Source: Jacaranda mimosifolia (Eukaryota; Streptophyta; Magnoliopsida; Lamiales; Bignoniaceae). From it: a stretch of 64,000 nt of DNA. This document shows positions 48,416 to 59,044 of the stretch, piece after piece (the stretch's first letter is position 1; each line of letters opens with the position of its first letter). The notes beneath the pieces are model-generated. The model was not told the origin of the DNA and did not search any database. It saw only the letters and a list, made by a program, of their open reading frames with translations. The position numbers were made by a program, and so were the translations under genes. The DNA lies in the NCBI GenBank assembly GCA_018894105.1, contig CM032117.1, positions 1,205,501 through 1,269,500 on the forward strand, in the 5' to 3' direction.

Positions 48416-48890
48416 AGGTTAATTGCAATCAGCCCTCAATCTATAACCTCATTTGCGCATTGCCCCCCAATCGTTGTTGATGTGCAATTTTACTGCCTGA
48501 ATTGGTTAAAATATGCGACGACACCACATTTGTTCATTTCTGGTGGAATCTAACAAAAATATTCCGTTTCCTTCAACCCACGTACCCATGCTCATTGGTC
48601 GGACTAACAAGAATATTCCGTTTCCTTCAGCCCACCGAAAATGAGCAAATGTGGTGTCAGCGCACATTTTAACTAGTTCACAAAAATATTCCGTTTCATT
48701 CAATCCACATGCCCAATGCTCATTGGTCGGACTAACAAGAATATTCCGTTTCCATCAGCCCATCGAAAATGAGCAAATGTGGTGCCGGCGCATATTCTAA
48801 CCAGTTCAGGCGGTAAATTTGCACATCGACAACAATTGGGGGGCAATGCGCAAAGGAGATCATAGGTTGGGGGCTGACTACAATTAATTC
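48416..48890. mobile_element. Mutator-like MITE with ~118-bp terminal inverted repeats
   Basis: The left arm (48416-48535) and right arm (48766-48890) are inverted repeats with long identical blocks such as tttgcgcattgccccccaat and caccacatttg. They are flanked by the perfect 9-bp duplication tagataata (48407-48415 and 48891-48899). Long TIRs plus a 9-bp duplication indicate a Mutator-type origin. The centre is a tandem duplication: gctcattggtcggactaaca and variants of aatattccgtttc recur, the latter four times. It has no coding capacity. Confidence 0.9.
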
Positions 48891-49623
48891 TAGATAATAT
48901 TCAAAACTAGAAAACTACTGCCCAATTATGGAAATACTACGTACCTTAATAGCCTCTTTTTTCATTTTATTTATTTATTTATTTATTTTTTGGTGGGGTG
49001 GTGGGAGATAAATTCTTCATATATAAATACATGCTATTTTTGAGAAACCAATCAATTTGATTATTTCATAGTATCGAATATAGATATAAAGAATTCGGAC
49101 CATCCCAACATTTAGCTTATTGATATGGTATTTATCAAAATATCATTCAAGGGAGAACCTACTATTCATATACATCAGAATACAGTTACAATCTCAGTTC
49201 AGATTTTTCTCACAAGGTAGCAAGAAGAGGAAAAATCCAATTGTTCCTCAAATCCAACCAATATAAAATCAAACTTCATCTTTGAATACGTTTCAGCATA
49301 TATACATCAAGATCATTTGTAGTTAGATAGAACCATTGGATTTGCATAAGATTGAGCAACAAAAGTTGGTTCATGTACAAGCACTTTTCTCACATTTGTA
49401 ATGCTATTTCCATAGTATAATGTACCAAGACTAGGCAGATGGCGATTAAGGGAAAAAAAGAGAAGAACTCTTGGCCAATCTACCTTTAGAAATTCTGGTG
49501 TCTTATGCAATACTTCCCCAAGTTTGCCCCTCGATGAAAGAAAGAGAGCAAACACAAGTAATCTATACTTAGATATACCAGCCAAGCATTACAAATTTAC
49601 AATGCAAGAGAACTTATTGCTGC

Positions 49624-52600
49624 TCAAACTGTGTATATCTTTCTCACTTTTCTCGTGTGTCGACGGCAAATGGGGCAAGTTCCAGAAGTTTCCACTATCC
49701 TGCAAAGTTCAGATCAGATGACACTACAGCATTAGTTTTGGAGCAATTTGCTGAAGCTATATTTGGATGATCCTTGAAAGTTTTTTCCTATTCTATACAT
49801 TATAGACGATGATATCTCACTCTGCGATCAACGAAAATGGTCACCATAATTGACAAGACTAGCAATTTCACAATTTGAATTACAGGCATAACAAGGATTC
49901 CACATATTCCAAAAGGTTATTAGTAGTCAACACTCATGGAAAGGGCAAACTAGTCTGAACTTCCTGGCAAGGAAAGTGATTCTTCCTAGATGACATTAAC
50001 GAGGAGTGAATTTTACTTCAACTACCACTAGTTTTGAGTTATATAGACCTGAGTAAAAATTTTCATATAACCAGACATATTTTAAGTATTATATACATTT
50101 TATGGTACCATATGCAGAACAAGAGCAAGATACCCTTTCCAATGTCTTTAAACAGGGAGATAAGGTTCTCCACTCATCTTAATGCTTCATAATCTCAATT
50201 TTAACTTTTTGAGCATGCACCATTAAAAACAAACAGCTTGCTAAAAATGGGTACAGGTAGAGCCTTACCTTGTTGCACATCCAAAACAAGCCACACAGTG
50301 GCCGCATGGAAGAAAGAAACAACCCTTTGGAGCATCAAAGCAAATTGCACAAAGACGCCGGCTACGTTCCTCATCTTTAACTAGCTTCCCTCCCTGTACA
50401 CCACCACCTTGTGCATCTTCAACACGCTCCTCACTATCTGAGACAGATGCATAAGAGGAACCACAAGTAGAGAGATCATCATCTTTGTGTGAAAGCAAAG
50501 GGTTTCTCTCAGATCCAATGTCCTCAAGTTGATCATTTTGCGTGTCTTGCCCGGTACACCGAAAATAGTTTGACAAGTAATTAATGAGTAGCAGAAGAGA
50601 AATCAATCCACCTGTAAGTAGAAGAGTTTAATAAAATCACAGATATTTGATAAAACTTGATTCTATTTTCTACTAAGTTCCATAGATAATGTACCTGTGC
50701 CAACCAAATATGTAATCCATCGAGGTGCATATGAAATTTTAACATGCCAATCGCCACCACCGATCATGCCCTGCAGAATACGGAGAAGAATGATGCCAAT
50801 TGATTTATATCCAGTACATCTCACTAAATATCATCTTGGAATTTATAAATGAATGCCATCTTTCTGATAAAGAGTTTGGGAGGTAATTCTTTTCATTCCA
50901 CATCATCATTACGCTCATTAAGTCCTAACACTTAATCAAATAGTCGGTCACTGCCTAAAGCACTTCTACTTTTATGGAGCATTGTTAATGAATAGAATCT
51001 TCATTGTACAGTAACACTAGAGCTGCTCTAATGGTCATGTTTTTGAATGATGTTTGAAAGAAATTGCAACAACTATTCAGCTATTTATGATTCAAGCTCT
51101 TTTTTTCTTGACTGATTCTGTTTGCCTATATATTAGAAGTGGGTACCCTCCATTTCTGTGAAACCAGGAGCACAAGCAAATTGGTCCCACGAACAAGAAA
51201 GTGAGTTAATCCTTTAAAAGTGGTGCAGATTGATAAGCCTCACTGTTTTGAGAAAATATAACACTCCCACCCAGAATAGGACTCACAGGTACTCGACCAG
51301 GAGAGGTAAGAACTGCTGCATTTTGGCCTAGGAATTGCAATCGGAAAGTGCACTGGCCCTCTGCAGGAGTACACTTGTAGTATGCTTCTGTTGTATCATA
51401 AAGGAAAGCCTTAACTCCAATATTCAGAGACACCTGTTTAACATGACAAACATAAGAAAACAATGCATAGAGCAAAACAAGTCATCAGGAATGGCATGTG
51501 GGGAAAATGAGACATAATCCACAAGTTTGGACTAGTGATGAACTAATCTACTAGAATGGAGTTCATTTCCCCTAGAATAAGCAACTCAAACAAAACCTAA
51601 TTTACTATTGTATCAAGCTGAACAGGCACAAATAAATCATTTTGCAGCCAGAAGATTCCTCATTGAAGTGCAATGCATTCACAGGTTTCACCACCAAAGT
51701 ATTAATTTAAGTGAAAATAATGAAGATCATAAAGGTTACTTTGTGTAAATAACTGATGGGAAATGCATCATGGAACACTTGCCTCAACTTCTTCAGTATT
51801 CAAGTTACCAACTCCAATGTAGTAGGTAGAAGATTCAGAGACATCCTTCTGAATTGAGCCATTTCCTGCAGAGAATGAACTAAGTGGATTACATTATAAG
51901 ACAGGAAGAAGATACAAACATTCTCCTTGTTTTACCTCACCATGAATTATATTCCATGATTCGGTTGTATTTGGATAAGATGGATCCTCGAGCCACTTAG
52001 CAAGACCTCCATTCCCTGGCAGCATGTTGGGAAATATCTTAGGGTATCACATGTTTACCCCATAGCAAATCAAATTGAAACTAGCAATCCGAAATGCCAT
52101 TAATGAGAAAAGATTTCCAATAGAGGGCGTTATCTTGTTCATGTCTAGGGACTAGAGGCTTGGGTATGACATTAGGTCCCAATTTATCTAGCTTCATTGA
52201 CATCTACTGTCAGGAAACATTTTGCTGCTGCAATGCGAAAGCAAAAGCAAAAGCAATTACCACTTCCGGACCTCTAGCCTCTACTCATCAAATTGGTATA
52301 ATGCAGCTATGCAGTATTACAGATGTAGGCATAGCATTTTTTGGTCTAAGTTCATGAGTAATCATAAAGCTCTTCCTGGAAATTTAGGCACCGTTTGGTT
52401 TCATTTCCACACCCCATTTTCACATTTTCTACTATTTCAAAAATAAAAACCATCACTTTTTACACATTTTCACCCAACATTATTTTCATTTTCATTTTCA
52501 AAACACATTCTCCAATAACCTATATATCTTCTCTCTCTATTCCATTATTTCTATCTCTCTCCACTTACAACCTATTAAAACCAACATAATCATTACATTT

Positions 52601-55600
52601 CCAAACATTTCATCCAAACACATTTTCATTTTCACATCACATCACATAACTAATTTTCACTAAAATAGAAATGATGGAAACTGAAAATGAAAATGAAAAT
52701 GAAACCAAACTGTCTCTCAGATAATAACCCAAGAATCAAAGAATAAAGTCGCCTCAGATCCAAAGGTCCCCAAATAAACAAAGTCCGAGAAATTTTATTA
52801 AATATGTTTCCAGAAGCATGTTATTAACTCCCATTTTTACGCTACACTAACATCCACCATCCGGACACATTTGCATGCAGCAATATTTTCAATGTATAGA
52901 GGAAATGCGATTTTGACTTCCAGTAATGGTAAAGAATCAATAGGAACACCAGTACTCCCTGACCTTTTACCATATGACTCGACTTCGTGAGAAAAAATAT
53001 AAAGCTCATGAAAAAAGGAATCATGTTTTAATGTTTCTTTCTTTATCCTATCTTCAAAAAGCACTAAAAAAGTATTAAGACTAGTATAAACTAAGCTCAC
53101 ACATACTACAACCTTGCGCTTGTTAAAAATTTCCATCACATAATGACATAATTGCCATTGAAATTTCTATCTGTAGTTTAGCATTTTGCGTGCCCCTTCT
53201 AAACACATGCATCCCTTTTTTTCCCCACTAATGCCAAAGAATGCAACTCATCTCTAGAAAGTAGCTGTAAATTCAAAATGAACTTGCACATGAGAATCTA
53301 AAATTCACCTTCCGCAATTATAAGAATAAGAGAGGATGAACTTAGGGGGTCCACGGTATAAGATACGTTTATTTGAGATCCTTTATTCAAATAGTATATC
53401 CATTCCTGCAATGTGAGGAGAGTAAAATATGAATTACACCATTATTGACTGATTAGAAATCAAACTTGATATTCACCTGTCCAGAAATAGCACAGAACAT
53501 TTAAAATCAAGTTCACTACTTCAGAGAAAATTTTCTCTTTATGAAGCTCACCTTGTGGGTATTGGCAGGAAGAGCAATTTTATGATTCTCAGACCACGTA
53601 ATCGTAACATCAAGAGGTGGTTTTTCATAAAATCCATATAGCATTGATCCTTTGGCTGCGTCAAGTTCTACCACCTGATACATGCTATGATTAATTCAGA
53701 GCACAATATTAAGAACATGGTTAATAAAAGTGTAAAGGCGCCCTTGAGTACAAACCCAAATGGTAAAATAGTAAGCAAACTAAAGGTGCTACCTGTATAT
53801 GTTAAATACCTTGATAGACTCCACTAAGAAATGGTTGGGTTTTATCAACATTGATGTATTAGGTCCAAGCTGCAGAGTCTCAGATGCATACAGCCCAAAT
53901 GCCATTGTCATAGCAACTGAAATAAGAAACAAAACAAAAATGAAAAACCTAATGACATCAACCTTAATTCCTGCTCCACATAAAGCTCTGTACCAAAACT
54001 AATTGAGTCAAAAAAGCAAGTAAAAATTTGGTAAAGATTTTTCACCAATAAAGTTTCTCACACTTGAGTAAGTAACTAGAAAAACCAAAGAATACCTGTT
54101 GCAAGCTGGAAGCAGAGGAGAAGAAATCAATCTGCCTAAAATAGGAGATTTTTGTTTTTGGTAGTTTTGCTTTTGATGATCTTTTTGTTGGACTATATTT
54201 CCCTGTCCTAGGCCCATAAGGCAATGAAATATTGATATTCAAGCTCCAGCTGGAATTGATCACTAAGAAGCTTGACGAAATGATATCTAACGCTACAGAA
54301 AAAGGCCTTGTATTATCACCATCCACAATACCTTCACTCCAAAACACTCAACCTCGAGGAGAATCTAGTAACCTCTTACCCACTCTCCACCAAAAACCCA
54401 CTAAGCATTCCAACCTCAGAATAGCTAAAGTTGAGCTTCCACGCTCCACTAGAGAAAACCTTAGAAAATGGATGCTATAAATATTTCAAGTTCACACTCA
54501 CTCGTTAACACAAAACTCTTGGCTGTATTAACAAGAAAGAGGAAGTTCCAGTGGACTTAGGAAGCTCAACAAGCTTTACTAACCCTAAAAACAGCCATGA
54601 CCTCAGCTCCAATGTTCCAGCTCCCAGACTTTTGAAAAACATCCACACTTGAAAATGATGCATCCCATTGCTCACTATAATAAAGCTTTGAGATCAAAAG
54701 CATTGAGGTTATCTGTGTATGGAAAGGAATTGTTAGTTTTGATCCATAGATGAATAGACATGGCCCCACAAGTGTTGAATTCATCAATGGGGAATTCATA
54801 CGAAAGGGAAGGAGGAATTCTCAACAAAAAAAATGCACTCTAAACTGAACGTGAAAGTTGTTTTCCATTAGACTGCTATTCCCATAACTCTACTCTTGAT
54901 TTGGCTATATATATATCCAAAAAGGCCTACTCTTGGCCATTTCACACAGTTCTTAGCAGAGGCGTGGTTTCTAAAGTAGATTCTCTCTTTTATAGTAGAT
55001 GCTGAGCCTGTTGTGCACTATTGACCATAAAGAGGGTGGGCTCAGCAGTTACATGACCCCTTCCTTTATTTTCTTCAAACCTTTTCATTATTGAAACTAA
55101 CGAACAAAACCTTAAATTGCTCCACCCGCTCCAGCACAATTCTTAAGTAAATTGCTTGGATTTCAGTACGCCATTGAATAAAAGAAATGCTTGGAAAATA
55201 AGGCAGCATATACTCTCTCCAAGAAAGATGTGGACATTAGTTCTTGCCAAGCCATTTCCTCATACAGCCATTATGGATCAAAGAAATCAAACTCAAATCA
55301 GGCTGCAAAAATGACCTCTTAGCTCAAGCTTTAATAGCTACTCACTTACTCTATCCATACAAATTTTCCCTATATGCTTATCAAAAAGGAATCATCAAAT
55401 ATATAGGAATATCATATGTAGGGACTACTACTAACCTTAGAGGTAAGGTAGTGGAACTCCTCCACCTTTGAAGGGCATTATGGTGTGCAATAGACCCGTC
55501 GAATAATCAAAACCATTTTTCTCTAGCCACAGCTTACAGAGATGGTGCAAAACTACGTGTCGAGATGTCACATTTGTTAAAAAAACAAACACCAAAGTGC

Positions 55601-57129
55601 AAAAACACCAGGACTTCTACAACCACTACCCGTGCCTGAGCAAGCATAAAATAGAAGCATTTGACAATTGATTTCATAGAGCGCCTACTAAACTCAGAAC
55701 AAAAGACAGTGATATGGGTGAATAGTTGCGGATTGACCCCACTTGCTTTTTTTTTTTTTTTTTTAATATATATGTATATATATTTATATAGAAATGATGA
55801 ATATATAGTATTTTGACCTCACTTAATATCAAAATGACCCCAACACAGTTGGTCGACGGTTGGTAAAATTTTCGTTGCTTTTTCTGATCACCACTGCAAG
55901 TGTAGAGAGAGCTTTCTCCGCGATGAAATTTATCAAAACTGGTTTGCGGAACCGACTGAATGATACTTCCCTAATGATTGTTTGATAACTTAAGAAAGAG
56001 AAGTATTTATTAGCATTTCAAATGATGATATTATGACAACATTTTAGAATATGAAAAGTCGTTGAAGATAATTGGATTAATGTATTTAAATTTTATTTTT
56101 ATTAAATATTAATTATTTTAAATTTATTTTTATTAATATTTTGACCCCACTTACCTAAATTCCTGGATACGCCACTGTGGGTGAAAGTCGACAGATTCAC
56201 AAATATGCTTACTTTGTTGCTTCAGATTCCTTTACTACACAACACATTGCACATACCTTTATCAAGCACATTTATAAATTGCACGGTTTACCTTGGAGCA
56301 TAACCTCTGATGGGGACAAAGTCTTCACCAACTTCTTTTGGAAAGAACTGTTCACCAACTTACACTTGAGTATAGCTCACCACCCATGTGAACCAGTTCT
56401 TAGAAACCTATTTTAGGTGTATACGTCGAGTATCTCCCAATAACTGGGTTAGATGGTTAAAACCATCACTCAGCTATAGCAATGACTCCTTTTGAGGTAC
56501 TATATGAATATAAACCCTCTCAGTTGACACTGGATCCCTACACTCAGATCACAACAACAGGAATTGAAGAGCACTTGAGAGACAAACAACAAATCATCCA
56601 ACACCTGAAGCAAAATTTCACAATGGCACAAGAGAGAATGAAGCACATGGCAAACAAGCACAGAAGGGAGGTCAAACTCGGAAGCCTATGCCTATATTAA
56701 ACTGCATACCTACATACACCTATCTATGAGGAAAAACTGTCTTCAGAAGCCCCATTTTTGGTAATAGAGAAGATTGGTGAGGTAGCATAGAAGCTCAAGT
56801 TGCTAGAGGGAGTGAGAATTCACCCTGTTTTTTTCATGTTTAAATATTGAAGAGAAGAGTAGACATATGAAGAGACTCACCAGCACACTACCCCTATTTG
56901 ATGAGATGAGAAAGGTAAAGTGATCTTAAAACCTATAGGTATACTAGCAAGGAGATTGATCAAAGGGAAAAACTGCCTAGTTCCGCAAGTTTTAGTTCAA
57001 TGGTCACATTTAACCAAGAAAGAAGCTACATGGAAAGATTATTACACTATAATCAAGCAGTTTCCACCTACAGGCTTATTAACAAGCCTGAGGAAAGGAG
57101 GAAGCCACATTGCAAGCTGAAAGAAGAAC

Positions 57130-57202
<73 letters not shown>

Positions 57203-58186
57203 GCTTTGTAACTAAACGACATCCTTTCTCTTTCACAGTATCATTTAGAAGTTAAAATTGGGGTTTTATCTTTAAATAGGGGAGACCAGGCATTAATTAG
57301 GCAGACAATATCATCTAAATAAGTTGTAACGACGTTATTTCAGATAGAATATTACAAATCAGACTGTTAGTTGGTAGGGGACAAGCTTCACTCTCAGATT
57401 TCATCTTTTTCCTTTTTGTTAGCGCTTGATTAGGGTTAATGCCAATAATTAGTTGCATGTTTTCTTCTAAATAGAGGAAATCAATGCAGAAAATGCTCAG
57501 TCTTTTGAGACCCAAAATTGCTTTCTATTCCTTCTTCTCTCTCATTTTCCCTTTTCTTTTTCGCATCTTTTCTCCTCCCAAATTCTCTAAAATCCATCAA
57601 CCAGTCAACCAAATTGCAACTCATCCGCCTGAGCTTGGCAGCTCTCCATCAAATTCGAGTGTCAATTGCAACAATCCCTGACTCCAAGTTTTGGAACTCA
57701 AAATATAAAAGTTTCCCAACTTAGACCAAGTTATTGTGCATCCATAAGTTTGTGCATTTCCGGCATGCAGTTGCATTACCTCTCATTTTATTCCAACACT
57801 TTCATCCACAATAAACTAGTAAACTACTAATTTCATTAAAAAGCATGTAAACTTTTGCCAAACCTTACATAACAAAATTTTTAACCAAACCATGAAAAAA
57901 AATTCAGAAGGAATTCAAGAATTTTACCAAAGAAGGAGAACGTGGTCGAAACAACAAAGCAAGACTTAGCCTCATCCCTCATCATCGAGGAAGACTCATC
58001 ATTCATCAAGGAACCCTCATCATGCGTCCCCGTGAAACGCTCTCTGCGAGAAGAGGTACGGGAAAACTCCGGAAAACTCCTGGGAAACGGCAATGGCGGC
58101 GACTCTTCAAAATTCTCCCTCGATGCCGATCCAGAAGCATCACCTGAATATTCTCCTCCACTCGAAGGCTGCTCCCCCTGCTCCAT
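49624..58186 (-). CDS. APD2: APD-type membrane RING E3 ubiquitin ligase
   Basis: Ten exons: 57928-58186, 53810-53916, 53552-53674, 53309-53405, 51941-52015, 51783-51865, 51287-51433, 50695-50770, 50269-50611 and 49624-49699. All phases agree, giving 461 aa. An N-terminal Ser/Glu-rich tail leads to a membrane segment at ~78-100 (spanning the exon 1/2 junction), then a lumenal or extracellular domain ([45 protein letters not shown]). A second membrane segment at ~318-342 ([13 protein letters not shown]) follows, then an acidic cytosolic linker and a C-terminal RING ([25 protein letters not shown]) ending KIYTV. Arabidopsis APD1-4 are endomembrane ligases needed for pollen mitosis. Intron 1 is 4.0 kb and holds nested transposons; intron 4 holds a MITE; intron 6 uses a GC donor (GAG|GCAAGT). 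The APD number is inferred from neighbourhood only. Confidence 0.93.
52387..52716. mobile_element. Tourist-like MITE in an APD intron
   Basis: ~330 bp, left end ggcaccgtttggtttcattt and right end (reverse complement) gagacagtttggtttcattt. It is flanked by TTA and TCA, a probable mutated target duplication. The interior closely matches the MITE at 36150-36471. It lies in the intron between APD exons 53309-53405 and 51941-52015. Confidence 0.78.
55723..56177 (+). mobile_element. Internally deleted hAT element nested in the gypsy remnant
   Basis: A 455-bp insertion flanked by the perfect 8-bp duplication tgggtgaa (55715-55722 and 56178-56185). The right end, read inward, begins cagtggcgtatccagg, a common plant hAT terminus; the left end (tagttgcggattgacc) is a degraded match. 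Inside, at ~55880-55985, is a fragment of the transposase C-terminal dimerisation domain ([26 protein letters not shown]) followed by a stop. It therefore derives from an autonomous TTF/MYM-type hAT transposon that lost nearly all of its gene. Confidence 0.88.
57133..57196. repeat. (CT)n microsatellite, 32 units
   Basis: An uninterrupted CT dinucleotide run immediately downstream of the chromodomain remnant, within APD intron 1. Read from the gene's strand it is (GA)n. Confidence 0.95.
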
Positions 58187-58839
58187 TCTGTTAAAAAAAC
58201 CAAAAAAAAAAAAAAATTGAAAATTCTAAAGAGAATTGATGATTTCGGGGGCGGCGTGGGACAATAAATGGAGGAGAATGTGAAAATCCCAATACTGAAT
58301 AGTGGATTGAATATCTTAATTGCACCTGGGAGATTCTGTTTTGAATAGGCCATGAGAGTCATGTCAAGGAAATTCTATTTTGATTTTCCCTTACCAATAA
58401 AGCCGTTGGGGTCTTTCTTGAGACTGGTGGTTGTGTAATACGGGGAGCGGCGGTTAGATTGGATTGCGATTGGGTGCCGGTGAGTATTACCAAAATTAAA
58501 TTTGGATTAAATCCCAACGGGCCAGTGGGGCGGATGATAAGTAACCCAGCTGTGACAAGCTGTGATAATTTGGCAATCTTCATATAATTCATCATTGATG
58601 ATTACAAACACACGACTTTAATTCATCAATGTACTAATTAGAAACTACTATAATTGTTGTGAATCCCTCTCAACTATTTCATTTTCAATCATTATTAACT
58701 TCATACGGTCTTTTTTTTCATACAGTTGCAGTATAAAATAGGATTACAAATAGATATAGATTGAAATTAAATTATTACATTATTGTATTTAAATTTATCA
58801 TGAAATTAGATGAGCAATTGTTTCTTAAGTAACAAATAA

Positions 58840-59044
58840 GGGCACGTTTGGATATATATATATATGTAATTGATAAAATTATAATGATATGGTGCGATTA
58901 CACTATTGAAAATTATCTATCAATTGAATGCAAGATAAATGATCGAACTTTGTATCAATTTGGGCTTTGATCATTATATCCAAACACTTGACATGGCTTG
59001 ATAAAATTATCGATCAAGCCATGTCCAACAAACCAAATGTGCCC
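58840..59044. mobile_element. Tourist-like MITE with internal hairpin
   Basis: A 205-bp element starting gggcacgtttgg; the reverse complement of its end reads gggcacatttgg. TAA flanks it on both sides (58837-58839 and 59045-59047). It also contains a perfect 13-bp inner inverted repeat, gacatggcttgat...atcaagccatgtc (58991-59026). It lies ~650 bp upstream of the APD start codon. Confidence 0.88.

Larger units (their letters stand above)
54160..57500 (+). mobile_element. Degraded Ty3/gypsy chromovirus in APD intron 1
   Basis: Remnants in retrotransposon order on the plus strand, opposite to the host gene. A possible gag/leader fragment lies at ~54230-54480 (LRKWML), and reverse transcriptase/RNase H tether traces at ~54540-54800 (motifs [16 protein letters not shown] and [13 protein letters not shown]). 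The integrase zinc region is at ~55530-55660 (spaced His/Cys, [11 protein letters not shown]). Integrase core traces are at 56186-56416 ([15 protein letters not shown]), with a later segment at 56482-56700 ([15 protein letters not shown]). A chromodomain-like tail lies at ~56920-57120 ([15 protein letters not shown]). Stops, frameshifts and deletions interrupt all of them and the central integrase is partly missing. 57200-57500 may be the 3' LTR; no matching 5' LTR was found, so the bounds are approximate. Confidence 0.82.
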
